Positions 30,081 to 39,185 of a DNA stretch of 64,000 bases are shown one piece after another (the stretch's first letter is position 1; every line of letters begins with the position of its first letter). Below the pieces are notes generated by a model. The model was not told the origin of the DNA and made no database searches. It worked only from the letters and a program-made list of their open reading frames with translations. This DNA is from Roseovarius sp. (lineage in GTDB: Bacteria > Pseudomonadota > Alphaproteobacteria > Rhodobacterales > Rhodobacteraceae), in NCBI GenBank assembly GCA_014359765.1, contig JACIYT010000007.1, positions 1-64,000 of the forward strand, in the 5' to 3' direction. The translations under genes were made by a program, and so were the position numbers.

Positions 30081-31375
30081 TCGGCCGCCACCGCGCTGAT
30101 GCGCCCGGATTTCTGCGCGCGAATGCGGTCTTCGATCTCGTCGCGGAAATTGCGGATGAACCCCTGAATGGGCCAGGCCGCCGCATCGCCGAGCGCGCAG
30201 ATCGTGTGACCCTCGACCTGTTTGGAGACATCGAACAGCATGTCGATCTCCTCGATCTCGGCCTCGCCGCGCACCAGCCGCTCCATCACCCGCATCATCC
30301 AGCCGGTGCCCTCGCGGCAGGGCGTGCACTGGCCACAGCTCTCGTGCTTGTAGAATTTCGACAGCCGCCAGATCGCCTTGACGATATCGGTGCTGCGATC
30401 CATCACGATCACCGCCGCCGTGCCGAGGCCCGAGCGCAGCTCCTTTTGCAGGTGGTCGAAATCCATGATCGCATCGCGCATGTTCTCGCCCCGCACACAA
30501 GGCACGGAGGACCCGCCCGGGATCACCGCCAGCAGATTGTCCCAGCCACCCCGAATGCCGCCGCAATGCTTCTCGATCAGTTCCTCGAAGGGGATCGACA
30601 TCGCCTCTTCGACGACGCAGGGATTGTTGACATGGCCGGAAATGGCAAAGAGCTTGGTGCCGGAATTGTTGGGGCGGCCGAAACTCGCGAACCAGTCGGG
30701 CCCGCGCCGCAGGATCGTCGGCGCCACGGCGATGCTCTCGACATTGTTCACCGTCGTCGGACAGCCATAGAGGCCCGCCCCCGCCGGAAAGGGCGGCTTC
30801 ATCCGGGGCATCCCCTTCTTGCCCTCGAGGCTCTCGAGCAGGGCGGTTTCCTCGCCGCAGATATAGGCCCCCGCGCCGTGATGCAGGTAGAGATCGAAAT
30901 CCCAGCCGGACTTGCAGGCGTTGCGACCGATCAGCCCTGCCTCATAGGCCTCGTCGATGGCGGTCTGAAGCGCCTCGCGCTCGCGGATATATTCGCCGCG
31001 GATGTAGATATAGCAGGCATGAGCGCCCATGGCGAAACTCGCGATCAGACACCCCTCGACCAGCGTATGCGGGTCGTGGCGCATGATCTCGCGGTCCTTG
31101 CAGGTGCCCGGCTCGGATTCGTCGGCATTCACCACCAGATAGGCGGGGCGGCCATCGCTCTCCTTCGGCATGAAGGACCATTTGAGCCCGGTGGGAAAGC
31201 CCGCGCCGCCGCGCCCGCGCAGGCCCGACGCCTTCATCTGCTCCACGATCCAGTCGCGCCCGTTCTGGAGGATGTTCAAGGTCCCGTCCCAGTGGCCGCG
31301 CGCCATGGCGCCCTTGAGGCTGCGATCGTGCATCCCGTAGAGATTGGTAAAGATACGATCCTGGTCTTTCAGCAT
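30077..31375 (-). CDS. nuoF: NADH-quinone oxidoreductase subunit F
   Basis: The 51-kDa flavoprotein subunit, 432 residues, which binds NADH, FMN and the N3 [4Fe-4S] cluster. Motifs: the NADH/FMN loop [13 protein letters not shown] near residue 65, [15 protein letters not shown] near 180, and the cluster ligands [12 protein letters not shown] near 350. The start at 31375 (MLKDQDRIF) is the family start; the upstream in-frame extension is not. Together with NuoE and NuoG it forms the electron-input module. Confidence 0.97.
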   Translation of the reverse strand: MLKDQDRIFTNLYGMHDRSLKGAMARGHWDGTLNILQNGRDWIVEQMKASGLRGRGGAGFPTGLKWSFMPKESDGRPAYLVVNADESEPGTCKDREIMRHDPHTLVEGCLIASFAMGAHACYIYIRGEYIREREALQTAIDEAYEAGLIGRNACKSGWDFDLYLHHGAGAYICGEETALLESLEGKKGMPRMKPPFPAGAGLYGCPTTVNNVESIAVAPTILRRGPDWFASFGRPNNSGTKLFAISGHVNNPCVVEEAMSIPFEELIEKHCGGIRGGWDNLLAVIPGGSSVPCVRGENMRDAIMDFDHLQKELRSGLGTAAVIVMDRSTDIVKAIWRLSKFYKHESCGQCTPCREGTGWMMRVMERLVRGEAEIEEIDMLFDVSKQVEGHTICALGDAAAWPIQGFIRNFRDEIEDRIRAQKSGRISAVAAE

Positions 31376-31379
31376 CCCG

Positions 31380-31601
31380 TTACCTCCGGTTGCCCTGACG
31401 CGCACGCCAGAGTTGATGGATCAGCACGAAGGCATAGACGAAACCGCCAAGCGCCATCAGATCGAACAGCACACGCACCCGCTGGCTCAGCCCATACTCG
31501 GCCCCGATCAGCGAGGCGAGCACCCAGAGCGCCCCCGTCCCCGCGATCACCAGCGCGGTCCGGCGCCCCAGCCGCGCGATCTGTTGGTCCTGCTGCGGCA
31601 T
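31380..31601 (-). CDS. DUF5337 small membrane protein in the nuo operon
   Basis: A protein of 73 residues with two predicted transmembrane helices ([19 protein letters not shown] and [17 protein letters not shown]) between a polar N-terminus ([12 protein letters not shown]) and a basic tail (WRARQGNRR). It matches DUF5337, a family of unknown function found between nuoE and nuoF in Rhodobacteraceae. The gene is four bases from nuoF. A supernumerary membrane subunit or assembly factor is a reasonable guess. Confidence 0.8.
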   Translation of the reverse strand: MPQQDQQIARLGRRTALVIAGTGALWVLASLIGAEYGLSQRVRVLFDLMALGGFVYAFVLIHQLWRARQGNRR

Positions 31602-31613
31602 CGTCCCTCATGC

Positions 31614-32747
31614 TCACGTCTCTTTGCCCGTATCCGCCCGGCGGGAAAATTCGGTCTCCCCCCCGGCGGCCAGGATCCGCGCCTGCGCGACCCAGTCATC
31701 GCGGCTCACGCGGCCCTTGAACCCGGTCAGATTGGCATCGACCCAGGCGACCTCCTCGGGGGTCCAGCCCGCGATCTGCTCATAGTGATAGAAGCCGAGG
31801 CTGTTGCACAGTTTTTCGAGCTTCGGCCCGATCCCCTTGATCCGCTTGAGATCGTCGGCCTTGCCCTCACGCGGCGCGTCGAGCGCGGCAGGCCGCTTGC
31901 CCTCGGCGGGCGCGGCCTCGGGCCTGGTTTCGGGCGCGGCCTCGGGCGCATTGCCGGCAGCGGGCACCGTCCTGGTCGTCACCGCCACCGGCGCGTCATT
32001 GCGGCGGACCGTGGCGGGCGCGGGCGCGTGGTTGGCCCCCTTGTCGCGCCAGGGCGTCAGCAGCGGCACCTCGGTGCCGTCGATGCGCCGGATCGTATCG
32101 CCAAGATCGACCGCGCGCTGCACGCTGGCATTATGTTGCGCGCGCCCGCTCTCGAACTCGGTAAGGCTGGTGAGCCCCGATTTCGGCTCGGCGGCATAGC
32201 GGCCGTTCTGCGGCCCCGGCACCGGCACCTTGCCCGCCGCCAGCTCGTCGATGATCGCGGCAAAACGCTCGGCGGTCAGATCCTCGTAGTAATCCTTGCC
32301 GATCTGCGCCATCGGTGCATTGGCGCAGGCCCCCAGACATTCGACCTCTTCCCAGGAGAACTTGCCGTCTTCCGAGAGCTGAAAGGGCTTCGGCGCGATC
32401 TTGTCGCGGCAGACGGCGATCAGGTCCTCGGCCCCGCAGATCATGCACGAAAGCGTGCCGCAAATCTGGAAATGCGCCACGCTGCCAACGGGTTGCAGCT
32501 GGAACATGAAGTAGAACGTGGCCACTTCGAGCGCGCGGATATAATCCATGCCCAGCCGCCTGGCGACATGCTCGATCGCCGGCCGGGTGAGCCAGCCCTC
32601 CTGCTCCTGCGCACGCCACAGAAGCGGGATGATCGCGCTCGCCTGCCGTCCCTCGGGATATTTGCTGATCTGCGCCTCGGCCCAGGCCTCGTTGGCGGGG
32701 GTGAAGGCAAAGCTTGCGGGCTGCTCGTGGTAAAGACGGCGTAGCAT
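31614..32747 (-). CDS. nuoE: NADH-quinone oxidoreductase subunit E with C-terminal extension
   Basis: The 24-kDa subunit carrying the N1a [2Fe-2S] cluster. Residues ~1-200 are the thioredoxin-like NuoE domain with the four ligands in [14 protein letters not shown] and [10 protein letters not shown]. The protein then continues to 377 residues, against ~165-240 in most bacteria. The extension comprises a Pro/Ala-rich linker followed by a helix-hairpin-helix-like domain ([20 protein letters not shown]) at about residues 295-345. Extended NuoE proteins are usual in Rhodobacter relatives; the role of the tail is unknown. The start at 32747 lies one base after the upstream lipoprotein stop. Confidence 0.95.
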   Translation of the reverse strand: MLRRLYHEQPASFAFTPANEAWAEAQISKYPEGRQASAIIPLLWRAQEQEGWLTRPAIEHVARRLGMDYIRALEVATFYFMFQLQPVGSVAHFQICGTLSCMICGAEDLIAVCRDKIAPKPFQLSEDGKFSWEEVECLGACANAPMAQIGKDYYEDLTAERFAAIIDELAAGKVPVPGPQNGRYAAEPKSGLTSLTEFESGRAQHNASVQRAVDLGDTIRRIDGTEVPLLTPWRDKGANHAPAPATVRRNDAPVAVTTRTVPAAGNAPEAAPETRPEAAPAEGKRPAALDAPREGKADDLKRIKGIGPKLEKLCNSLGFYHYEQIAGWTPEEVAWVDANLTGFKGRVSRDDWVAQARILAAGGETEFSRRADTGKET

Positions 32748-32748
32748 C

Positions 32749-33033
32749 TCAGGCACAGGCTCCTGTGGTCAGTTTCACGCCACCGCCCGGCAGCCGCTCG
32801 GCCCCGCCGGTGGACAGGTAACGCCCGGTGATGTCGAGAAGCTGCGCGCGCGCCAGCCCCGTCTGCATCTCCATGGCCAGAAAATCGCCCTCGGTCACGA
32901 GGGTGCAATTGAGGCTCTCGGCCGCCCCCTCATATCGGGCGAGGTCGTCGCGCGTGGTGCCCGGGGGCGGCACGACGCAGCCCGCCAGCAGCCCGATCGC
33001 GGCCAGCACCATGCCCGAACGCCCCCTCGGCAT
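32749..33033 (-). CDS. Small predicted lipoprotein between nuoD and nuoE
   Basis: A protein of 94 residues whose start shares one base with the nuoD stop (TGATG). Signal sequence [14 protein letters not shown] ends in a lipobox cysteine near residue 19, followed by VVPPPG. The mature part has two further cysteines (LNCTLV and the C-terminal GACA), which could form a disulfide outside the cytoplasm. I recognise no domain. An internal ATG (33013) would shorten the n-region only. Confidence 0.7.
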   Translation of the reverse strand: MPRGRSGMVLAAIGLLAGCVVPPPGTTRDDLARYEGAAESLNCTLVTEGDFLAMEMQTGLARAQLLDITGRYLSTGGAERLPGGGVKLTTGACA

Positions 33034-34253
33034 CACCGGTCGATCTCCCCGAAGACCACATCGAGCGAGCCGATGATCGCCGCCACATCGGCCAGTTGGT
33101 GCCCCCTGGCGACATGGTCCATGGCCTGAAGGTGAGGGTAGCCCGGCGCGCGCAGCTTGGCGCGGTAGGGCTTGTTGGTGCCATCGGCCACGAGATAGAC
33201 GCCGAATTCGCCCTTGGGCGCCTCGACGGCGGCATAAACCTCGCCCTCGGGCACGCGGAACCCTTCGGTATAGAGCTTGAAGTGATGGATGAGCGCCTCC
33301 ATCGAGGTCTTCATCTCGGCCCGCGCGGGCGGCGTGATCTTGCCGCGCGCCAGAACGTCGCCCTGCCCCTCGGGCGCGCGCAGCTTCTCGATCGCCTGAT
33401 GGATGATCCGCACACTCTGGCGCATCTCCTCCATGCGGCACAGATACCGATCGTAGCAATCGCCGTTCTTGCCCACGGGGATCAGGAACTCGAACTCGTC
33501 ATAGCATTCATAGGGCTGCGCGCGGCGCAGATCCCAGGCCATGCCGCTGCCCCGCACCATCACGCCCGAAAAGCCCCAGTCGAGCGCCTCCTGCTGGCTG
33601 ACCACGCCGATATCGACATTGCGCTGCTTGAAGATGCGGTTCTCGGTCAGGAGCCCGTCGATATCGTCGAGCACCTTGGGGAAATCGTTCGCCCAGGTCT
33701 CGATATCGTCGATGAGCGCGGGCGGAAGGTCCTGATGCACGCCGCCGGGGCGGAAATAGGCGGCATGGAGGCGCGCGCCACAGGCGCGCTCGTAGAAGAC
33801 CATCAGCTTCTCGCGCTCCTCGAAGCCCCAGAGCGGCGGGGTGAGCGCGCCCACATCCATCGCCTGCGTGGTCACGTTGAGCAGGTGATTGAGGATGCGC
33901 CCGATCTCCGAATAGAGCACCCGGATGAGGCTCGCGCGGCGCGGAATCTCGACGCCCGTCAGCTTCTCGATGGCCAGACACCAGGCATGTTCCTGGTTCA
34001 TCGGCGCGACATAATCGAGCCGGTCGAAATAGGGCAGGTTCTGGAGATAGGTGCGGCTCTCCATCAGCTTCTCGGTGCCGCGATGGAGCAGGCCGATATG
34101 CGGATCGCACCGCTCCACCAGCTCGCCGTCCAGCTCCAGCACCAGCCGGAGAACCCCATGCGCCGCAGGGTGTTGCGGGCCGAAGTTGATGTTGAAATTG
34201 CGGATCTTCTGCTCGCCGGTGAGCACATCGCCGAATTTGGAGCCGTCCATCAT
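33033..34253 (-). CDS. nuoD: NADH-quinone oxidoreductase subunit D
   Basis: The 49-kDa subunit, 406 residues, lining the quinone site with NuoB. The N-terminal beta-sheet segment [16 protein letters not shown] carries the quinone-contacting histidine; [20 protein letters not shown] and [20 protein letters not shown] are family signatures. It is separate from NuoC, unlike the fused NuoCD of E. coli. ATGA overlap with nuoC; GTG/ATG choice is not an issue because both first codons are ATG. Confidence 0.97.
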   Translation of the reverse strand: MMDGSKFGDVLTGEQKIRNFNINFGPQHPAAHGVLRLVLELDGELVERCDPHIGLLHRGTEKLMESRTYLQNLPYFDRLDYVAPMNQEHAWCLAIEKLTGVEIPRRASLIRVLYSEIGRILNHLLNVTTQAMDVGALTPPLWGFEEREKLMVFYERACGARLHAAYFRPGGVHQDLPPALIDDIETWANDFPKVLDDIDGLLTENRIFKQRNVDIGVVSQQEALDWGFSGVMVRGSGMAWDLRRAQPYECYDEFEFLIPVGKNGDCYDRYLCRMEEMRQSVRIIHQAIEKLRAPEGQGDVLARGKITPPARAEMKTSMEALIHHFKLYTEGFRVPEGEVYAAVEAPKGEFGVYLVADGTNKPYRAKLRAPGYPHLQAMDHVARGHQLADVAAIIGSLDVVFGEIDR

Positions 34254-34855
34254 TTCGTCCCCTCCTTCTCATCGCCGGGGAGGATGTAGTCGGCCCCTTC
34301 CCAGGGCGACATGAAATCGAACTGCCGGTATTCCTGCACCAGTTTCACCGGCTCGTAGACCACGCGTTTCTGCGCCTCGTCATAGCGCACCTCGGTATAG
34401 CCCGTGGTCGGGAAATCCTTGCGCAGCGGATAGCCGCTGAAGCCGTAATCGGTCAGGATGCGCCGCAGGTCGGGATGACCCGAGAAGATCAGGCCGAACA
34501 TGTCGAACACCTCGCGCTCGAACCAGTTCGCGGCCGGATAGACCCCGGTGAGCGAGGGCACGATATCCTCTTCGCGCGCAGCGACGCGCAGGCGGATGCG
34601 GTGGTTCTGATACATGCTGAGCAGGTGATAGACCACGTCGAACCGCTTGGGCCGCTCGGGCCAGTCCACCGCGGTGATATCGACCAGCGTGGAAAAGGCG
34701 CAGTTCTGATCGGTTTTCAGAAACTCCGCCAGCCCGGCGATATTGGAAAGCGCCACATCGACATTGAGCTCGCCATGCGCGATCTCCCAGCCCAGCACGC
34801 AATCGCCGCGCTTCAACTCGATGTATTCGCCCAGTTCCCTCAATGCGTTGGTCAT
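34250..34855 (-). CDS. nuoC: NADH-quinone oxidoreductase subunit C
   Basis: The 30-kDa peripheral-arm subunit, 201 residues. The conserved signature [20 protein letters not shown] lies around residue 120, followed by [20 protein letters not shown]. It has no cofactor and acts as scaffold next to NuoD. Coupled by ATGA overlaps to nuoB upstream and nuoD downstream. Confidence 0.97.
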   Translation of the reverse strand: MTNALRELGEYIELKRGDCVLGWEIAHGELNVDVALSNIAGLAEFLKTDQNCAFSTLVDITAVDWPERPKRFDVVYHLLSMYQNHRIRLRVAAREEDIVPSLTGVYPAANWFEREVFDMFGLIFSGHPDLRRILTDYGFSGYPLRKDFPTTGYTEVRYDEAQKRVVYEPVKLVQEYRQFDFMSPWEGADYILPGDEKEGTK

Positions 34856-35385
34856 CTCACGATCGTCCCCGTCCGCCTGATCTTGCGCTGCAATTGCAGG
34901 ATGCCATAGACCAGCGCCTCGGCGGTCGGCGGGCAGCCCGGCACGTAGATGTCCACCGGCACGATCCGGTCGCAGCCGCGCACGACGCTGTAGCTGTAGT
35001 GATAATAGCCCCCGCCATTGGCGCAGGACCCCATCGAGATCACATAGCGCGGCTCGGGCATCTGGTCATAGACCTTGCGCAGCGCGGGCGCCATCTTGTT
35101 GGTCAGCGTGCCCGCGACGATCATCACATCCGATTGCCGGGGCGAGGCGCGCGGCGCAAAGCCGAAGCGCTCCACGTCATAGCGCGGCATGGCGGTGTGC
35201 ATCATCTCCACCGCGCAGCAGGCGAGACCGAAGGTCATCCAGTGCAGGCTGCCGGTGCGCGCCCAGTTGATGATGTCCTCGGCCGATGTGACAAGGAACC
35301 CCTTGTCCTGAAGCTCGCGGTTGAGCGCCTGCGTCGCCACCTCGCGGTCGGGCCCGGCGGTGTTGGCCCCTGTCATCACTGCCAT
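34852..35385 (-). CDS. nuoB: NADH-quinone oxidoreductase subunit B
   Basis: The PSST subunit, 177 residues, that holds the terminal [4Fe-4S] cluster N2. The ligands are the tandem cysteines in [26 protein letters not shown] and [12 protein letters not shown] place the start at 35385 (MAVMTGAN) because GGGAG lies seven bases upstream; MTGAN at 35376 would share one base with the nuoA stop and is the alternative. A longer frame to 35406 has no good ribosome-binding site. Confidence 0.96.
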   Translation of the reverse strand: MAVMTGANTAGPDREVATQALNRELQDKGFLVTSAEDIINWARTGSLHWMTFGLACCAVEMMHTAMPRYDVERFGFAPRASPRQSDVMIVAGTLTNKMAPALRKVYDQMPEPRYVISMGSCANGGGYYHYSYSVVRGCDRIVPVDIYVPGCPPTAEALVYGILQLQRKIRRTGTIVR

Positions 35386-35741
35386 TCCATCGCTCCCTTG
35401 CGCCATTCATAGGCAAAGCCCGCGGTCAGCACCGCGAGGAAAACCATCATCGACCAGAACGCCGCCATGCTCAGATCCGCGAAAGCCACCGCCCAGGGAA
35501 ACAGCATGGCAATTTCCAGGTCGAAGATGATGAACAGGATCGACACCAGGTAGAAGCGCACGTCGAACTTCATCCGCGCGTCGTCAAAGGCGTTGAAGCC
35601 GCATTCATAGGCGCTCACCTTCTCGGGATCGGGGTTGCGCACGGCGATGATCACGGCGGCCAGGATGAGGACGAGTCCGAGACCGATGGCGACGGCCAGC
35701 AGGATCAGGATGGGGAGGTATTCCCTCAGCATCGCTTCCAC
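35376..35741 (-). CDS. nuoA: NADH-quinone oxidoreductase subunit A
   Basis: A three-helix membrane subunit of 121 residues and the first gene of the operon. The conserved loop [20 protein letters not shown] (with the cysteine that reports on the active/deactive state in mitochondria) is near residue 45, and [13 protein letters not shown] follows. I start at the GTG at 35741, which has AAAGGAG seven bases upstream; the ATG at 35732 (MLREYLP) is the alternative, and an ATG at 35768 lies before that ribosome-binding site and is unlikely. Confidence 0.94.
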   Translation of the reverse strand: MEAMLREYLPILILLAVAIGLGLVLILAAVIIAVRNPDPEKVSAYECGFNAFDDARMKFDVRFYLVSILFIIFDLEIAMLFPWAVAFADLSMAAFWSMMVFLAVLTAGFAYEWRKGAMEWQ

Positions 35742-36008
35742 GGGATGGCTCCTTTCATGCGCGCGCACGGGTCGCGCATCAAGATGGCTGCATACTCCCC
35801 CGGGGTTTACCCCCGCCCCTGCACGCGGTCAACCGAAGGCAGGCGGCCTTGCCCCCCGCGCGAGAGGGATTTTCGACCGATTTTCACGGTCTGCATCCTG
35901 CCCCATCCCACGTTCCTGCCCGATTGCACGCCAAACGGGCACAACAACGCGGCCACCCGCGCCGCGCCGCGGCAAATCGGCGCGACAGGGCGGCCATGCC
36001 GGAACGCC

Positions 36009-36058
36009 CCGGCGCCTGCCCGCCCGCACGGCCCGTCCCCGGGCCGGGCGGGCGCCGG
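36009..36058 (+). other. Long GC-rich hairpin upstream of dctP
   Basis: CCGGCGCC (36009-36016) pairs with GGCGCCGG (36051-36058), and CGCCCG (36021-36026) with CGGGCG (36045-36050). The inner arms GGCCCG (36030-36035) and CGGGCC (36040-36045) continue the stem over a four-base loop. No T-run follows, so a leader or attenuator structure is as likely as a terminator. Confidence 0.45.
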
Positions 36059-36069
36059 CGACGGTGTGG

Positions 36070-36089
36070 AATCGCACGTATCTGCGATT
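36070..36089. promoter_or_regulatory. Candidate operator: AATCGCA-N6-TGCGATT
   Basis: A perfect inverted repeat of seven-base arms with a six-base spacer, about 135 bp upstream of dctP. Its size and symmetry fit a dimeric regulator. It is unrelated in sequence to the operators of the GntR gene in this window. Confidence 0.4.
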
Positions 36090-36224
36090 TCGGCGCGCGG
36101 AACCGGCAACCGGCGTTTGCGCGTTGACCTTGCGGCAGGCGCCGTGCTGGCCTGCGCGGGCAGCAACAAGCACCAGAAAGGCCGGGACCACGGATCAACG
36201 GCCACCCCAGGGAGGAAGAACGAC

Positions 36225-37274
36225 ATGACCGCAATGAACATGGCCGCAATGACCCGGCTCGCCGCGGGTGCGGCAATGGTGATGGCGGGCGCGCTGGCGC
36301 CGCAGGGCGCCCTCGCCGAGGTGACGCTCAAGATGGCCGACACCTTCCCGCCCGGCCATTACATCGTGGAGAACGGCACCACCTACTGGATGGAGCGCGT
36401 GACCGAGCTCACGGATGGCGAGGTCCGGTTCCAGTATTTCGGCGCCGGGCAGCTCGGATCGCTGCGCGACATGTTCTCGATGGTGCAGTCGGGCGTGGTC
36501 GATATCGGCTATGTGCCGCCGGCCTACAATGCCGGCAAGATGCCACTGGCAGGCGTGCACACATTGCCCGGCCTCTTCTCCGAGAGCGCGGTCGGAACCC
36601 CGGCCTTCTTCGAGACAGTGACATCGGGTCCGATCCTGGAGACCGATTTCCTCGCCAACGGGATGCGCCCGGTCTGGGGCGTGATGACCTCGACCTACAA
36701 CCTCTTCACCCGCGGCAAGGAAATCGGCGGGCTCGACGACATCAGGGGGCTCAAGCTGAAGACGATCGCCGGCAACATGGCCGAATCGGTCAAGGCGCTC
36801 GGCGGATCGCCGGTCGATATTCCCAGCCCCGAGACCTACCAGGCGATTCGCACCGGCACCGTGGACGGCACGATCTTTCCGACCACGAGCGTCTATTCCT
36901 ACAAGCTCGACGAGGTGATCGACACCGCGATGATGGGGCTCGACGTTTTCGTTTACTGGGCCCCCTATGCCATCCGCGAGGAGGTCTGGCAGGGGCTCGC
37001 CCCCGAGCATCGCGAGGCCATGCAGCAGGCGGCGCAGGAGGCGATGCAGCGCGTCGCCGAGCACACCGACCGCTCGAGCGCGGAACTCGAGGACCGGATG
37101 CGCGAGTCCGGGATCAAGGTGCTGGTGCTCGACGAGGCACAGCGCCAGCAGGTGCGCGAACTCACCGCGCCCGTCTTCGACAACTGGACCGAGAGCATGG
37201 AAGCGCGCGGATTGCCCGGCAAGGAGGTGCTCGCGGCGTTCCGCGCGAGCATCGAAAAGCACCAGAGCCGGTAA
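36225..37274 (+). CDS. dctP: TRAP transporter solute-binding protein, DctP family
   Basis: A periplasmic receptor of 349 residues. The signal peptide ends near ALA at about residue 32 (APQGALA), followed by EVTLKMADTFPPGHYIVENG. Typical DctP elements are GAGQLGSLRDMFSMVQSG and TYQAIRTGTVDGTIFP. The family's usual substrate-binding arginine lies in a G-[LM]-K-[ILMV]-R motif; here the motif reads GLKLKT, with lysine. The start at 36225 has GGGAGG ten bases upstream. It delivers substrate to the DctQM permease encoded next and so defines what the island consumes, most probably an organic acid. Confidence 0.93.
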   Translation: MTAMNMAAMTRLAAGAAMVMAGALAPQGALAEVTLKMADTFPPGHYIVENGTTYWMERVTELTDGEVRFQYFGAGQLGSLRDMFSMVQSGVVDIGYVPPAYNAGKMPLAGVHTLPGLFSESAVGTPAFFETVTSGPILETDFLANGMRPVWGVMTSTYNLFTRGKEIGGLDDIRGLKLKTIAGNMAESVKALGGSPVDIPSPETYQAIRTGTVDGTIFPTTSVYSYKLDEVIDTAMMGLDVFVYWAPYAIREEVWQGLAPEHREAMQQAAQEAMQRVAEHTDRSSAELEDRMRESGIKVLVLDEAQRQQVRELTAPVFDNWTESMEARGLPGKEVLAAFRASIEKHQSR

Positions 37275-37286
37275 GGGGGCAGCGCC

Positions 37287-37871
37287 TTGCGTCTCCATGA
37301 TTCCGACACGCCCGGCGAAGGGTCCTCCGCCGGGGGCGGCCCGGCGCCCGGGGCCGGGATGCGCGGCCTGCCGGGCCGCGTGATGGACCGGCTCGACATC
37401 GCGGCGAACACGCTCTCGCGGGCGGCGATGGTGATCATGCTCGTGCTGATCCTCGTCCAGGTCTTCACCCGCTACGTCCTCAACGACCCGATCGAGGGCG
37501 TGATGGGCGCGACCGAGCTCTACCTGATGCCCATTATCGTGTTCGGCAGCCTCAGCTATCTCGAGATGCAAAACGGTCATGTCCGGGTGGGGATCCTGTT
37601 CGATGCGCTGCCCGGGCGCGTGCGCGCGGGGCTGGATGTCTTCCTGCGGGTGGCGGCGGCGGCGTTCTTCGGGCTGATCTGCTACGGCGCCACGCGCGAG
37701 GCGCTCAAGGCGTGGCAGGCCGGATACCGGACCTCCGGCGACATCGACGCGCCGCTCGTCACCACGCTGGTCATCGCGCCCATCGGCTGCCTGCTGATCG
37801 TGCTGCGCCTCCTCGTCAACGCGGCGGGAGACGTGCAGCGGCTCCGCGGCACCAAGCACCGGACCCTGTGA
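37287..37871 (+). CDS. dctQ: TRAP transporter small permease, DctQ
   Basis: A four-helix membrane protein of up to 194 residues that links DctP to the large permease. The first helix is MVIMLVLILVQVFTRYVL, preceded by a Gly/Pro-rich cytoplasmic stretch; GVMGATELYLMPIIVFG and GCLLIVLRLLVNA follow. I place the start at a TTG (37287) because GTAAGGGGG lies just before it. ATGs at 37359 or 37383 (MDRLDIAANTL) would be closer to the usual family start and remain possible. Confidence 0.86.
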   Translation: MRLHDSDTPGEGSSAGGGPAPGAGMRGLPGRVMDRLDIAANTLSRAAMVIMLVLILVQVFTRYVLNDPIEGVMGATELYLMPIIVFGSLSYLEMQNGHVRVGILFDALPGRVRAGLDVFLRVAAAAFFGLICYGATREALKAWQAGYRTSGDIDAPLVTTLVIAPIGCLLIVLRLLVNAAGDVQRLRGTKHRTL

Positions 37872-37874
37872 CCC

Positions 37875-39164
37875 ATGGAATTTCTTGCACCTGTATCGCT
37901 TCTGCTGGCGGGGCTGCTCGTCGCCGGGATGCCGATCGGCTTTGCCATGGGCATCGCCGGCACCGTCGGACTCTATCTGATCGGCGGGGTCAACCTGGCG
38001 CTCGGGATCCTGTCGGTGGCGCCCTATCGCAACACCGCCTCCTGGCTGCTGACCGCCATTCCGCTGTTCATCCTGATGGCCGAGATCCTGGCGGCCAGCC
38101 GGATTTCGTCGGACATGTTCCGCGCCGCCAATCGCTGGGTGGGGCACCTGCCGGGCGGGCTTGCAGTGGCGACCGTGTTCACCAGCGCCGGGTTCGGCGC
38201 GGTCTCGGGCTCCTCCACAGCCGCCACGGCAACGATGGCGCGCACCGTGGCGCCCGAGGCCGAGAAATACGGCTATGACCGCGGCATGATCGTCGGCACG
38301 GTCGCCGCGGCCGGGACGCTGTCGATCATGATCCCGCCCTCGGTGGTGCTGATGGTCTATGGCATCATCACCGAAACCTCGATCGGCGGGCTGTTCATCG
38401 CCGGCATCCTGCCGGGCCTGATCACGGCGCTCTCCTTTGCCGGCATCACGATGATCTGGGCCTCGCTGGACCGGGGCGCGGCCCCCGCCGCACAGCGCCA
38501 TGGCTGGGGCGCGCGCTTCGCGTCGCTGCGCGATCTGTGGCCGGTGGTCGTTCTGTTCGTGTTCGTTCTGGCGGGGATCTACTCGGGCGCCGTCACCGTC
38601 ACCGAGGCGGCGGCGGTGGGCTGTTTCGGCGCCCTGCTGATCGCCGTGGTCATGCTCCGGCGGATGGGCTGGCGCGACTTCATGGGCGCGCTCGAACGCA
38701 CCACCCGACCCACCGCGATGATCTTCACCATCATCATCGGGGCGCATATCTTCGGCTATTTCGTCACTCTCACCATGGCGCCGCAGGCGCTGGTCTCCTA
38801 TGTCAACGGGCTCGAGATCGGGCCGGGCATGGTGATCCTGATCCTGATCGTGATCTACGTGCTGCTCGGCTGCGTGATGGATCAGCTCGCGATCCTGATC
38901 CTGACCATGCCGATCGTCTTTCCGATGGTCATGGAACTCGGCTATTCGCCGATCTGGTTCGGCATCCTGGTGACCAAGACGGTCGAGATCGGGCTGATCA
39001 CCCCGCCAATCGGGATGAACGTCTTCGTGGCGAGCTCGATCACCGGCGTGCCGCTCAAGCGGGTCTTCGTGGGCGTGCTGCCCTTCGTGCTGGCGGAATT
39101 CGCGGTGCTGGCCCTGATCGCCTTCTTTCCCGGGATCGTGACCGTGTTCTCGGGCGCATACTGA
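37875..39164 (+). CDS. dctM: TRAP transporter large permease, DctM
   Basis: The transport subunit, 429 residues with about 12 membrane segments; TRAP systems use the sodium gradient rather than ATP. Family signatures: FGAVSGSSTAATATMARTV near residue 115, GTLSIMIPPSVVLMVYG near 155, and LITPPIGMNVFVASSITGVP near 375. It starts four bases after dctQ. Confidence 0.95.
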   Translation: MEFLAPVSLLLAGLLVAGMPIGFAMGIAGTVGLYLIGGVNLALGILSVAPYRNTASWLLTAIPLFILMAEILAASRISSDMFRAANRWVGHLPGGLAVATVFTSAGFGAVSGSSTAATATMARTVAPEAEKYGYDRGMIVGTVAAAGTLSIMIPPSVVLMVYGIITETSIGGLFIAGILPGLITALSFAGITMIWASLDRGAAPAAQRHGWGARFASLRDLWPVVVLFVFVLAGIYSGAVTVTEAAAVGCFGALLIAVVMLRRMGWRDFMGALERTTRPTAMIFTIIIGAHIFGYFVTLTMAPQALVSYVNGLEIGPGMVILILIVIYVLLGCVMDQLAILILTMPIVFPMVMELGYSPIWFGILVTKTVEIGLITPPIGMNVFVASSITGVPLKRVFVGVLPFVLAEFAVLALIAFFPGIVTVFSGAY

Positions 39165-39185
39165 ATCACCGAAAGGAGCAGGGAC

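Larger units (their letters stand above)
35742..36224. other. 483-bp divergent intergenic region between nuoA and the TRAP operon
   Basis: No convincing gene is present. It should hold the nuoA promoter (leftward) and the promoter of the dctPQM catabolic operon (rightward). Dyads seen: GACCG/CGGTC at 35875-35891, TGCCCG/CGGGCA around 35918-35942, a long GC hairpin at 36009-36058, and a perfect 7-bp-arm dyad at 36070-36089. The GntR operator word TTGTCCGGAC found at 52.3 kb was not seen here, which suggests a different control for the plus-strand operon. Confidence 0.6.

Noticed and set aside
29727-30566. Treating the nuoF-downstream frame as one 279-codon gene
   Set aside because: Its first half is out of frame within nuoF; only the part from the GTG at 30080 has a signal sequence and lipobox.
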